This document shows, in pieces, positions 1 to 8,085 of a DNA stretch of 64,000 nucleotides. The stretch is from CALODL01 sp942492115 (lineage in GTDB: Bacteria; Planctomycetota; Phycisphaerae; UBA1845; CAIVHJ01), in NCBI GenBank assembly GCA_942492115.1, contig CALODL010000002.1, positions 62,001 to 126,000 on the forward strand. Reading direction: 5' to 3'. The notes under the pieces are model-generated. The model did not search any database. It saw only the letters and a program-made list of their open reading frames with translations, and was not told the DNA's origin. Both the position numbers and the translations under genes were made by a program. How positions within the stretch are numbered: position 1 is the first letter of the stretch; every line of letters starts with the position of its first letter.

Positions 1-1
1 C

Positions 2-1012
2 GAGATCGAGTCCAACCGCTCGATGTATACCGAGAGGCTGTGGTCCAGTGTCTTCGCCATGTTGGTGTGGGATCTGGGGATTGCCTTTCCCAGCGGCCTG
101 CTTTGGCCGCTTGCCGTGGTCGGCGCCTGTCTACCGTGTGCGGACCGTCGAGCGGCGTGGTTGCTCCGCGGTATCGCGTTGACGTATGCCGTGACTGTAA
201 TCGCGTTCTTCGTGACCGCGCGGTTCAAGATGCCGCTCGTTCCGGTGGCTGTCGTGTTCGCTGGCCAGGCGGTCACGTGGCTGGTGCATGCCTGGCGAAC
301 GCGCAGTCGTGCCGGCATACCGCCAGCCCTGGCCCTGCTGGTAGCGATCGTGGTGAGCAACTCGTCGTGGTGGAGCGTCCGCGATATCGACCACGCCCGT
401 CAGGCCAGCCTGATTGCCACCGCCTTTCTCGAGCAGGAGCGGTTCCACGCTGCGGTGTCCTACCTGGGGCACGCTTTGGAGCTGGATCCGACGCGCTATA
501 CGGATCGTTTCAACCTGGCGCTGGCCTATCAGCGCCTGGGCGAATTGGACCGGGCTCTCAATACGATGGCCGGTGCGGTCCGCTTGCGGCCAGACCGTGC
601 CGATGCGCACAATGAATTCGCTACATTGCTGTCCGCAGCGGGGGAGTTGACGGCGGCGGCCCACCACTATCGTCGCGCGATCGAGCTGGATCCCGCACTG
701 ACTATGGCCCACGGTAACCTGGGGATGAGCCTCGTCGAGTTGGGGGACATCCCCGGTGCGTTGTCGAGTTTGACCGAGGCGCACCGGCAGGCGCCAGAGC
801 GAGCCCTGTATCGCTTGTGGCTCGGGATTGCGCTGGTTGAGTCAGGCCGTCCAGCAGAGGCCGCGGTGCACTTCGATAGTGCTGCCGCACGGGATAGCCT
901 GCTGCCGCAGCGCTACTGCGGGTTGGCCGCAGCGCTCAAGAGCTGTGGACGTAGCGCGGCCGCAGCCGAGTTAAGCCGGCGCAGCGTGGAAGCCGGCATC
1001 CCCTGCTCATAA
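2..1012 (+). CDS. C-terminal part of a membrane glycosyltransferase-like protein with TPR repeats (5' truncated by window)
   Basis: The frame is open to the first base, so the true start lies upstream; the Met at 23 is internal. About the first 120 residues are hydrophobic membrane segments, and the ARFKMPLVP stretch resembles the last part of GT-C glycosyltransferases (ArnT/RgtA-like families), where a basic-aromatic motif precedes a proline-rich turn. From about residue 135 the protein is a series of TPR helices (for example AVSYLGHALELDP and AHHYRRAIELDP), about five repeats, running to the end. Membrane sugar transferases with C-terminal TPRs are common in planctomycetes. The role is probably transfer of a lipid-linked sugar outside the membrane, but the catalytic N-terminus is not in the window, so the substrate cannot be said. 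A TPR-only membrane protein is the alternative. Confidence 0.75.
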   Translation, partial: EIESNRSMYTERLWSSVFAMLVWDLGIAFPSGLLWPLAVVGACLPCADRRAAWLLRGIALTYAVTVIAFFVTARFKMPLVPVAVVFAGQAVTWLVHAWRTRSRAGIPPALALLVAIVVSNSSWWSVRDIDHARQASLIATAFLEQERFHAAVSYLGHALELDPTRYTDRFNLALAYQRLGELDRALNTMAGAVRLRPDRADAHNEFATLLSAAGELTAAAHHYRRAIELDPALTMAHGNLGMSLVELGDIPGALSSLTEAHRQAPERALYRLWLGIALVESGRPAEAAVHFDSAAARDSLLPQRYCGLAAALKSCGRSAAAAELSRRSVEAGIPCS

Positions 1013-1128
1013 GCCGGGTTCGTTGGACGGTTTCGATCCTGTGCCGAAGGGGTTATGATGACGCCCCAACGCGGGGCCGATAGATCGACTTCGCCAACTG
1101 CAATGGACGCCGTCATGGGAGTCGTGCC

Positions 1129-2103
1129 GTGCCTGACAATTATGGACTTGGTGAGCGCCTGCCGGACCTGGTGGAACGCCTGGTCGCGAGTTACTCCTGC
1201 GACGGACGGACGCACCACATTGACAAACGCTTTCTGCCGTCGCGCTCATCGATCGTCCGAGCGGTCCAGATGCTCATCGAACTGCTGTACCCAGGCTATT
1301 TCGGTCGTCAGCATCTGACATCGCACAACGTGGCGTACCACGTTGGCGAACTGTTGCCGCGCATCGGTGAGATCCTCCATCGCGAGATCTACCACAGCAT
1401 GTGCTACATGGAAGAAAACGCGGGTGCACAGGAGGTGGGCGGCCCCGAGGACCACAACAAGGCTCAGGCCATGGTGTTCAGCTTCCTCGAGGCATTGCCC
1501 GGCATCCGCGAGGTGCTGGCCGACGATGTGCAGGCAGCGTTCGACGGTGATCCGGCAGCCGTCGATACGGCAGAGGCCATCCTGTGCTATCCGGGGATTC
1601 TGGCCATCACTGTTCATCGGCTGGCCCATGTGCTGTACGGTCTCAACGTGCCCTGGGTCCCGCGCATCATGGCCGAGTGGGCCCATGGGCAGACGGGCAT
1701 CGACATCCATCCGGGTGCCAGGATCGGACGGCGCTTCTTCATTGATCATGGAACCGGCGTCGTGATCGGTGAGACTGCTGAGATCGGTGACAACGTCAAG
1801 GTGTACCAGGGTGTCACCCTTGGTGCTTTGTCCTTCCCCAAAGACGAGCGAGGACGCCTGATCCGGGGTTACAAACGCCACCCATCTGTTCAGGACAATG
1901 TCACACTGTATGCCAATGCCATCGTCCTTGGGGGCGAGACGAACATCGGCAAAGCATCCGTCGTCGGCGGTTCGGTCTTTCTGACGAGCACCATTCCGGA
2001 TGGGTGTACAGTGACGATCAAGACGCCCGAGTTGACCATTCGCAAGGGGCGCGACCGCAAACCTGTTATCGATCGCAGTATTCCTCTGGACTATCAGATC
2101 TAG
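1129..2103 (+). CDS. cysE: Serine O-acetyltransferase (CysE/EpsC type)
   Basis: Transfers acetyl from acetyl-CoA to L-serine, giving O-acetylserine for cysteine synthesis in the cytoplasm. The 324-residue protein has a long helical N-terminal half (about residues 1-175) and a left-handed beta-helix with hexapeptide repeats. The family signature is clear: DIHPGARIG, then FIDHGTGVVIGETAEIGDNV with the catalytic-type His, then YQGVTLGA and RHPSVQDNV. The length and extended N-terminal helix match the EpsC-like class found beside sugar genes. The start is GTG, preceded by GGGAG at seven bases. No cysteine synthase gene is adjacent; the gene sits between a glycosyltransferase end and a GT87-like gene, so its product could also acetylate another amino-acid or sugar, though the CysE signature argues for serine. 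Confidence 0.9.
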   Translation: MPDNYGLGERLPDLVERLVASYSCDGRTHHIDKRFLPSRSSIVRAVQMLIELLYPGYFGRQHLTSHNVAYHVGELLPRIGEILHREIYHSMCYMEENAGAQEVGGPEDHNKAQAMVFSFLEALPGIREVLADDVQAAFDGDPAAVDTAEAILCYPGILAITVHRLAHVLYGLNVPWVPRIMAEWAHGQTGIDIHPGARIGRRFFIDHGTGVVIGETAEIGDNVKVYQGVTLGALSFPKDERGRLIRGYKRHPSVQDNVTLYANAIVLGGETNIGKASVVGGSVFLTSTIPDGCTVTIKTPELTIRKGRDRKPVIDRSIPLDYQI

Positions 2104-2168
2104 TCCCGCATTCTGCTCACTTGGCGCTTGACGGCCATGGCCTGAGCTCAGCCGAAGGACCGGTGTAG

Positions 2169-3650
2169 ATGACTGAACCACACGCGCTCGAGTCTCCTGC
2201 TGCGGTGTATGATCGTTCCATGCTCGGACAACTGGATCGTCGGTTCTTGCGCGGACGCAATGCACACGTCATCGTGGTAGCCGTTTGTGTGGTGATTTTC
2301 GCACTGGCCTCGATCAAGTTCGTCAAGAACATTCACACACTCGAGGATACGCCCTTTCGCGGCAGCAAGCGCAAGACTGCGGTTGGCCGCTGGCTGCCAG
2401 ACCCCATCGCGCTGTGGGAAGGTGAAAACCCCTACGGGGTCGGCCACTGGTTCCCCTGTTCGCCATTGGTGCTCGTCACGCTGACGCCGCTTGCCTATCT
2501 CGGTGTCGGTACGGCTGCGGCGCTGTGGTTGGTGGCCAAAGCCGTAGCCCTCATTCTCACCACATGGTTCATGCTGTCATCGATTCGCGCGCGCAGCGAC
2601 GTCGTGCCCCTCGGTCTCGTGCTGATGGCCCTCCTGTTTTCGACGCGGCCCCTGGTGGGCGACATCCAGCACGGCAATCTCAATATTTTCGTGTTGTGCG
2701 AGATCGCGGCCGCGTGGTACCTGTTCGTGCGCGGACGCGATGGTTGGGCGGGGATTGTCCTTGGACTTGCCATTGTGACCAAGGTGACTCCAGCACTGCT
2801 GCTGGTCTACTTCCTCTACAAGCGCTGCTGGCGGCTCGTGGGCGGGTGTGGGCTTGGTCTCGTGCTGTTCTTCTTCGTCGTGCCGGGTATTTTCGTCGGG
2901 TTTGGCCGTAACATTGAATTGCTGACGGCGTGGATCGAGATGATGGTCCTGCCCTATGCCTTGGAGGGATGGGTGACGGTCCAACCCATCAATCAATCTT
3001 TGCCGGGCATGTTCATGAAGTGGTTTGCTGCCCCAGATTTGCTTCCGCTCAAATGGCCCAACATATCACTGGGGGCCACCGGGGAGATGCTGCAGGCGTG
3101 GTTCCCGGTGCGTGTGACAGGACTGATCGAAACGCGGGCGACCGGCTCGCCGTTTCTCGATATCTTTTTCAATCAATGGGCGTGGTATGACGCCGTGTCG
3201 ATTCCCTTGCGCACCGGAATGCCCTTGATGGCCCGTCCGGAGGCCCTCCTGCCGGCCGCCGTGCCCCGGGTTGCGTCGTTGATCATCGTCGGCATGCTGG
3301 GGTGGTCCTGCAGGACCACGACGGCCGACCGCCGCGATCCACGCGTACTGCTCGAACTCGCCGTTGTCTTGATCGCCATGCTGTTGCTCAGCGAGCGCAC
3401 CTGGAAACACCACATGGTCACCCTGTTCATCGTGTACCTTGCAACGTGGCAGATGTTGACCTGCTACCCCTGGTCGTCTCGTGTTCGTTTTTGTCTTGCG
3501 CTCGGGTTGATCCTGCAGTTCGTTCTATTGCATGTATCGGGCAGCATCGTCGAGTATGCCAGTGTGCTGACTTTTGGCCTGGTCTTGTGTTTTGTTCAGA
3601 ATGCGATCATGCTTCGCGCGGCGCGTACGGCGTCTGCAGGTGCCACATGA
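2169..3650 (+). CDS. Multi-pass membrane glycosyltransferase, GT87/DUF2029-like
   Basis: A 493-residue integral membrane protein with about ten hydrophobic segments. The pattern fits the DUF2029/GT87 polyprenol-phosphate mannosyltransferase family: an N-terminal membrane anchor, an extracytoplasmic acidic loop with a PYGVGHWF-like segment near residue 90, the GDIQHGNLNIFVL element near residue 160 (family consensus GQxN in the same place), and AIVTKVTPALLLVYFLYKR near 200 (family consensus K..P). These enzymes use a lipid-linked sugar donor on the outer face of the membrane. The stop overlaps the ATG of the next gene (ATGA), so it is translationally coupled to an NAD-dependent epimerase. The specific sugar is unknown. 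Confidence 0.75.
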   Translation: MTEPHALESPAAVYDRSMLGQLDRRFLRGRNAHVIVVAVCVVIFALASIKFVKNIHTLEDTPFRGSKRKTAVGRWLPDPIALWEGENPYGVGHWFPCSPLVLVTLTPLAYLGVGTAAALWLVAKAVALILTTWFMLSSIRARSDVVPLGLVLMALLFSTRPLVGDIQHGNLNIFVLCEIAAAWYLFVRGRDGWAGIVLGLAIVTKVTPALLLVYFLYKRCWRLVGGCGLGLVLFFFVVPGIFVGFGRNIELLTAWIEMMVLPYALEGWVTVQPINQSLPGMFMKWFAAPDLLPLKWPNISLGATGEMLQAWFPVRVTGLIETRATGSPFLDIFFNQWAWYDAVSIPLRTGMPLMARPEALLPAAVPRVASLIIVGMLGWSCRTTTADRRDPRVLLELAVVLIAMLLLSERTWKHHMVTLFIVYLATWQMLTCYPWSSRVRFCLALGLILQFVLLHVSGSIVEYASVLTFGLVLCFVQNAIMLRAARTASAGAT

Positions 3651-4546
3651 GGGTTGCAGTCACCGGCGCGACCGGATTCATCGGCCATTACATCGTCCGG
3701 CACCTGGTCGCGCTGGGGCACCACTGTGTATGTTGGCGACGCCCGGCAAGTGCTCATGGGGCACTGGATGCGCTGGACGTGACGTGGGTCGAGGGTGGGC
3801 TGGGAGATCCACAGAGCATTGCCGGGTTGCTCGACCGTGTCGATGCCGTGGTTCACGGTGGACTGTACCGCCCGACGCAGGCATTCCGGGGCGCGGAGGG
3901 CGATATCGCTCACTATGCCGAGATGAACATCGTGGGTTCACTGCGGCTCATCGACGCCGCCCGGCAGCGCGCCGTCAATAAGTTCGTGTTTATTTCGACA
4001 TGCGCGGTTCACGAGGTCATCCTCGAGGACCGGGCGCTCGACGAAGCCCATCCGCTGTGGCCACTGAGTCACTACGGGGCATACAAGGCTGCCGTTGAGA
4101 AGTTTGTCCACAGTTACGGCTTGAATGACGGTTTCGACATTTGTGCCGTGCGGCCCACTGGAGTGTACGGCAGGCACCACGTCATCGAGAACAGCAAGTG
4201 GTATGGTCTCGTCAAACAAGTTGCCGCGGGAGACTTGAGCGGTGTGACCGGCCGTGGGGGTAAAGAAGTCCACGCTGTCGATGTGGCCCGCGCGATCGGC
4301 GTCCTGTTGAATGCCGAAGGCACGGCCGGGCAGGCGTACAACTGCTATGACATGTATGTCAGTCTCGAAGAGGTCGCCCGTATTACCGCCCGCCTGACTG
4401 GCCAGGACCTGGACATTCCTCAGACGAATCGAGGCCCGAAGCATCACATCGACACGTCGAAGATCCAGGCGCTCGGCCTGCGCTGCGGTGGTCAGGAGCA
4501 ACTGGAAAACACGATCGCGGAGCTGCTCCGCTCGCCCGTCAGATGA
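3647..4546 (+). CDS. NAD-dependent epimerase/dehydratase family protein
   Basis: An extended short-chain dehydrogenase of 299 residues. I place the start at the ATG at 3647, four bases inside the preceding gene, because the Rossmann motif GATGFIG (residues 6-12) then sits at the N-terminus; the open frame extends upstream but is unrelated sequence. Catalytic YxxxK is seen as YGAYKAAVEK, preceded by FISTCAVHE, and RPTGVYG follows. The protein likely oxidises, reduces or epimerises a nucleotide sugar or related carbonyl compound, with NAD(P) bound at the N-terminus. Coupling to the membrane glycosyltransferase suggests a shared role in making a surface glycan. Substrate cannot be inferred. Confidence 0.85.
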   Translation: MRVAVTGATGFIGHYIVRHLVALGHHCVCWRRPASAHGALDALDVTWVEGGLGDPQSIAGLLDRVDAVVHGGLYRPTQAFRGAEGDIAHYAEMNIVGSLRLIDAARQRAVNKFVFISTCAVHEVILEDRALDEAHPLWPLSHYGAYKAAVEKFVHSYGLNDGFDICAVRPTGVYGRHHVIENSKWYGLVKQVAAGDLSGVTGRGGKEVHAVDVARAIGVLLNAEGTAGQAYNCYDMYVSLEEVARITARLTGQDLDIPQTNRGPKHHIDTSKIQALGLRCGGQEQLENTIAELLRSPVR

Positions 4547-4559
4547 TTGCCGAGCCGTT

Positions 4560-5156
4560 TCAGCTGAGTTGCAGGAATTCCTTCATGTGCGCGTCGTAGA
4601 CTTCGCCGGCACCTGGGTTCGCAAAATCAAGCCGCAGTTCGTTGATGACCTTCACACCCATGCCGAGCCATTCCTGCCAGCATGCCTGGCAGACGTGGTC
4701 GACAATCTGTTGTCCGAGTTCGCTCTTGAACGGTGGCGCGGTCAATTGAGCGCCCACGACGCCACAGCGACAACAGCGCACCGCTCCCGTACTGACAGGC
4801 TGACTCGTATCGACGGCTTTCTCGACCGTGGGGGGTTCGGTGCCCAGTTCGCGTAGCATGTTGGCCATGGCATCCCGGGGCATGACATCGCCGCGTTCGG
4901 CCGCGACCGTGTATCCCGCGGTCAATGTATCAATGGCCTGCTCTTGCTGCCCCAGCGCCGTGTACGCTTCGCCGAGATGTTGATAGGCTTTGGAGAATGA
5001 CGATTTGATTTCGAGTACGCGCTGCAGGGCGGTCACCGCTTCGTCATGCTGGCCGGCGTCGAGCAGGGCCTTGCCCAGGCTGAAATGACCCAGCTCGTTG
5101 TCGGGGTCGTCCTGGGCCATTTTGCGGAAATTGTCGATGCGTTGCTGTGGATCCAC
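4560..5156 (-). CDS. TPR protein fused to a C-terminal YggX-like (Fe(II)-trafficking) domain
   Basis: A 198-residue cytoplasmic protein. The start is GTG at 5156, with AGGAG eight bases upstream; the frame runs on to 5321 without a better signal. Residues about 5-110 are TPR helices (HFSLGKALLDAGQHDEAVTALQRVL and the following repeat). Residues about 130-198 align with the whole YggX family: two Cys at the N-terminus of the domain, then ELGQQIVDHVCQACWQEWL, INELRLDFANP, and a final helix. Canonical YggX is a stand-alone protein of about 90 residues that helps protect Fe-S proteins from oxidative damage and is linked to Fe(II) handling. Here it has two extra CxxC-like pairs (CCRC and CQAC), which may bind metal. 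The TPR part probably recruits a partner. Confidence 0.75.
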   Translation of the reverse strand: MDPQQRIDNFRKMAQDDPDNELGHFSLGKALLDAGQHDEAVTALQRVLEIKSSFSKAYQHLGEAYTALGQQEQAIDTLTAGYTVAAERGDVMPRDAMANMLRELGTEPPTVEKAVDTSQPVSTGAVRCCRCGVVGAQLTAPPFKSELGQQIVDHVCQACWQEWLGMGVKVINELRLDFANPGAGEVYDAHMKEFLQLS

Positions 5157-5278
5157 GCGGTCGTTCTCCTGGTATCGATTCCGTCGCAGACGCGGCTTGA
5201 GCCGTGTGCTGTGGCGACGATATAATCGCGCCCCCCTCGGGGACGCACCGAACACGATATCATAGTCCGAGAGATGCC

Positions 5279-5653
5279 ATGTCGCGAGTATGTTGCCTGT
5301 GTGCGGACTTGATGTTCGCAAGCAAGATCAATGCCACTGCACGGGCGGTCGCGGTTGACGTGCGCATCGTCCGTGAGACCGCTCAGCTCCTCGATGCCAT
5401 CGACAGCGCTGTTCAGCTCGTGATCGTCGATCTGTTCTCGGGTGGCTCGGACCCGGTTGCGGCGATTGCGGCAGTGACGGCTCTCGAGGGCGCGCCCGAG
5501 ATTCTGGCCTATTGTCCACATGTCGACGGTGACCTGGCTCAGGCGGCGCGTGCAGCCGGCGCGCAGGAGGTGTGGCCACGCTCACGCTTCGCCAACGAGG
5601 TCGAACGCGTGCTCGTTGACGGTAGACTTTCCTTGAAGCCACCCCTACAATGA
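5279..5653 (+). CDS. Receiver-like (CheY-fold) protein, probable pseudo-receiver
   Basis: A 124-residue protein with the alternating hydrophobic strand/helix pattern of a response-regulator receiver: strand 1 VCCLCADLMF, strand 3 LVIVDLFSGG, strand 4 EILAYCPHVD, and a last strand EVWPRSRF. The phosphoacceptor-position Asp after strand 3 seems kept, but the acidic pair after strand 1 is reduced to one Asp and the conserved Lys after strand 5 is replaced by Pro-Arg. Phosphorelay signalling in the normal way is therefore doubtful. It is divergent from the TPR-YggX gene and overlaps the next gene by four bases, so it heads a small three-gene operon. Function unknown beyond the fold. Confidence 0.65.
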   Translation: MSRVCCLCADLMFASKINATARAVAVDVRIVRETAQLLDAIDSAVQLVIVDLFSGGSDPVAAIAAVTALEGAPEILAYCPHVDGDLAQAARAAGAQEVWPRSRFANEVERVLVDGRLSLKPPLQ

Positions 5654-5913
5654 CCCTCACCTTGGACATTGAGGTCCACGAAGCCATGGCACGGAGTGCC
5701 GAATCCCATATCGAATCGTGTCCGCTGTGCAGTGCGATGCTGTTTGCACGACATTGCAAACAAGTCTGTGCATCGTGCGGGTACACGGAGAGTTGTGAAG
5801 ATCTGTTTCCCTCGACGTACGCGCATGGCGCGAGACGGTCTTCGACCGCAGACGGATCGCAGAATGTTCTGAGCAGGGCCAGGGGCACACCACGGGACGA
5901 TGGGCATGTCTGA
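5650..5913 (+). CDS. Small zinc-ribbon protein
   Basis: An 87-residue protein whose centre holds CPLC (residues 24-27) and CASCGY (40-45) followed by another Cys, the spacing of a four-Cys zinc ribbon. The arrangement with HCKQVCASCGY resembles short zinc-ribbon proteins of unknown role that I associate with planctomycete genomes. It starts on an ATGA overlap with the upstream receiver-like gene, and its end overlaps the start of the next gene, so the three are translationally coupled. The C-terminal 30 residues are low in hydrophobics and probably disordered. DNA/RNA contact or a metal-sensing role are both possible; neither can be shown here. Confidence 0.6.
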   Translation: MTLTLDIEVHEAMARSAESHIESCPLCSAMLFARHCKQVCASCGYTESCEDLFPSTYAHGARRSSTADGSQNVLSRARGTPRDDGHV

Positions 5914-6325
5914 CACACCAACTACCTTGAATGCAACCGATCTTTTCGAGAGCAGCGAAACTGCACTGGCCATCTGTGGTCTGCCAGAATTCGCATCCGC
6001 CGATGCCGACGGCATGGAAGTGCTCAAGTATTTCGGTGATGACCAGACCTGGGCTCTGGTTCCGGTCGACGGTTCTGCTGATGAGTATGTCGCCGTCGAC
6101 ACCGAAATGGCCGGCAACCTGCTTCGCTGTCACTTTCGCGACTGGTTGCTGCAGCGTGGATTCCAGATTCAGGTCCGCTGCTTTGCAACAGTCCGGCGCT
6201 GGACGCTGGTCGATTGTCTCTCTGCGGCAGACGGGGGCGGCGACCGGCTGGACGTCGACTATCCTTGCGGTGAAGAGGAGCTCGTGGTGTTGATCGGTTC
6301 GGTCATTGCGGTCAATACGTTGTAG
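5906..6325 (+). CDS. Conserved-looking hypothetical protein
   Basis: A 139-residue soluble, acidic protein that I do not recognise. The start at 5906 is preferred over 5900 because GGGA lies eight bases upstream; it overlaps the zinc-ribbon gene by eight bases. The protein has two halves, each with a short strand-rich stretch (TWALVPVDG and RRWTLVDCLSAADGG), which hints at an internal alpha/beta repeat. No signal peptide, membrane segment or metal motif is seen. It closes the small operon of 5279-6325 and probably works with the receiver-like and zinc-ribbon proteins. Confidence 0.6.
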   Translation: MSDTPTTLNATDLFESSETALAICGLPEFASADADGMEVLKYFGDDQTWALVPVDGSADEYVAVDTEMAGNLLRCHFRDWLLQRGFQIQVRCFATVRRWTLVDCLSAADGGGDRLDVDYPCGEEELVVLIGSVIAVNTL

Positions 6326-6532
6326 TTTCAGCACACCCGGACGTTGATTCGTGCATCAGGCTCGCCGCACTGCCTCCGCTGCTCCTCTATAACCCCTTCC
6401 AGCATCTATAATTGCTGCTATTCTGGCCTGCGGTTACCGTGGCCGCAGGGCGACTGGGCTCTTGGACAATCGTGTGGGCCATTCGCAGCGACTGAATGAC
6501 GCGAACGCAAACGCTTACAGAGAAAGGCGCAA

Positions 6533-7252
6533 ATGTCTCGAGAAGGGCTCGATGCCATTCCAGTCGGTCATGAGGCGGTCGCACAACTGGTTTCTTTGCT
6601 TCAGCAAGAGGCCGAAGATTGTCTCCGCGCCGTCGTTGTATTTGGTTCTGCAGTCTCAGGGCCGTTCGATGCCGACAGTGACGTCATCCGCAGCGTCGTC
6701 GTGTTGGACAGGATGGCCCTCGATTTCGTACGTCGCCTGTCATTGCATGGGGCCACTCTCGGGAAGCAGGGCATTGCGGCGCCGCTGGTGATGACAGCAG
6801 ACTACATCCGCAATTCGTGTGATACCTTCCCACTCGAATTGCTCGATATTCAGCAACATCACATCTTGGCTTACGGCACGCACAATGACTTCGCCGCTCT
6901 CAGTTTCGACAACAGCGATATTCGGCTGCAGTGCGAGCGTGATCTCAAAGTCGTGCTCATGGGTTTGCGCCAGGGGTTGCTCGCGGCCGCGGGGCGTGAT
7001 CATGTTCTGGATGCCGTCGAGGTCGACGCCGCTGCAGGGTTATTGCGGACGCTTCGCGGCCTGTTGTGGATCTCGGGCAAACACGAACGTTTGCCCGATC
7101 TCGCGACCGTATCGGCGGTCGAGACGCTCGTTGGAAGAAGTCTGGACGGACTGCGAACGGCATTGAACCGTGGCGCCTATCACGGTTGGGATGAGCTGCA
7201 GGCATTGTACGGGGACGTTGAAGCGCTGGGGAACCATGTCGATGCGCTGTAG
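6533..7252 (+). CDS. Nucleotidyltransferase-fold protein, catalytic site degenerate
   Basis: A 239-residue cytoplasmic protein. Residues 34-60 resemble the Pol-beta/MNT-type nucleotidyltransferase core: a strand VVVFGSA with the GS turn, then DADSDV and another strand. In active members the pattern is GSx(8-12)DxD; here the second Asp position is Ile, so metal-dependent catalysis is probably lost. The rest is helical with a conserved-looking CERDLKVVLMGLRQGLL stretch, as in substrate-binding helical domains of the superfamily. AAAGG lies five bases before the ATG. It overlaps the TPM-domain gene and precedes a LemA gene, which places it in a membrane-associated cluster; I have a memory of similar trios in other genomes but cannot check it. 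Confidence 0.6.
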   Translation: MSREGLDAIPVGHEAVAQLVSLLQQEAEDCLRAVVVFGSAVSGPFDADSDVIRSVVVLDRMALDFVRRLSLHGATLGKQGIAAPLVMTADYIRNSCDTFPLELLDIQQHHILAYGTHNDFAALSFDNSDIRLQCERDLKVVLMGLRQGLLAAAGRDHVLDAVEVDAAAGLLRTLRGLLWISGKHERLPDLATVSAVETLVGRSLDGLRTALNRGAYHGWDELQALYGDVEALGNHVDAL

Positions 7253-8054
7253 TGCGATATGCATCGTGATCGCAGTGCTGTGCGCGCCGGCGATCGTGTC
7301 TGCCGAGGTGACTGTCGTCGACCCGGGCACGTACGTCGTGGATCAAGCGGGCATCATTGATGGTCACGATCGGTCTCAGCTCGAAGCCCTGCTGGCCGAT
7401 CTGCAGAACAAGACCGGTACCCAGATCAAGGTTCTGACTGTGCAGTCCACTGCAGGTGAGGACTTCGATATGTGGCTGTTTCGTCACGCCGACGCGTGGG
7501 GACTCGGTCAACAGGGCACCGATCGTGGGGGGCTCATCGGCGTGGCCGTCAATGACCGTCGCGTAGGTGTGCAGGTAGGCTACGGCCTCGAACACCTCAT
7601 GCCCGATTCGTGGTGCGGCGGAGTCAGTCGCCAGGTCGCCAAGCAGTACTTCAAGGGCGGCAACTACAGCGGTGGCGTCATGGCCCTCGCGGGCACGGTT
7701 GCGGCGACCATTGCGGACGACGCCGGTGTCCAACTCAGTGGCCAGCCCCGTTATCGACGGGTACGCCACCGTCGCCGCGGCGCAAGCGGTTGCTGCGGGG
7801 GGGTGATTCCATTGTTGATCATATTCTCGGTCGCGTCGTCGATGCTCAACCGTGGACGCCACTACCGGCGTTGGGGTGGCGGGGGGCTGATGCAGGGGCT
7901 GCTGTTGGGCAGCTTGCTGGGGGGCCTTGGACGACGCCAGTCGGGATGGTCGAGTGGCGGAGGATTCGGTGGCGGGTTCGGTGGCGGATTGGGCGGTGGG
8001 AGTTTCGGCGGTGGTGGCGGGTTTGGTGGCGGTGGTGGCAGTGCAGGCTGGTGA
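7242..8054 (+). CDS. TPM-domain (YgcG-like) secreted or membrane protein
   Basis: A 270-residue exported protein. The start at 7242 has GGGGA nine bases upstream and gives a good signal peptide (IVIAVLCAPAIVSA); 7236 is an alternative Met in the same frame. Residues about 25-170 are a TPM domain (also called TLP18.3/Psb32/MOLO-1): VVDQAGIIDG, the KTGTQIKVLTVQS strand, and a DRRVGVQVGYGLE motif, typical of the YgcG subfamily. A transmembrane stretch (IPLLIIFSVASSML) lies near residue 190, followed by a Gly-rich tail (GGGFGGG-type repeats to the end), as usual for YgcG proteins. TPM domains have been linked to phosphatase-like activity and photosystem repair in plants, but the bacterial role is unknown. 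It pairs with lemA downstream. Confidence 0.85.
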   Translation: MRCSAICIVIAVLCAPAIVSAEVTVVDPGTYVVDQAGIIDGHDRSQLEALLADLQNKTGTQIKVLTVQSTAGEDFDMWLFRHADAWGLGQQGTDRGGLIGVAVNDRRVGVQVGYGLEHLMPDSWCGGVSRQVAKQYFKGGNYSGGVMALAGTVAATIADDAGVQLSGQPRYRRVRHRRRGASGCCGGVIPLLIIFSVASSMLNRGRHYRRWGGGGLMQGLLLGSLLGGLGRRQSGWSSGGGFGGGFGGGLGGGSFGGGGGFGGGGGSAGW

Positions 8055-8085
8055 GCAACGAGCTCGTGAGAACAGGAGTCAGGTC

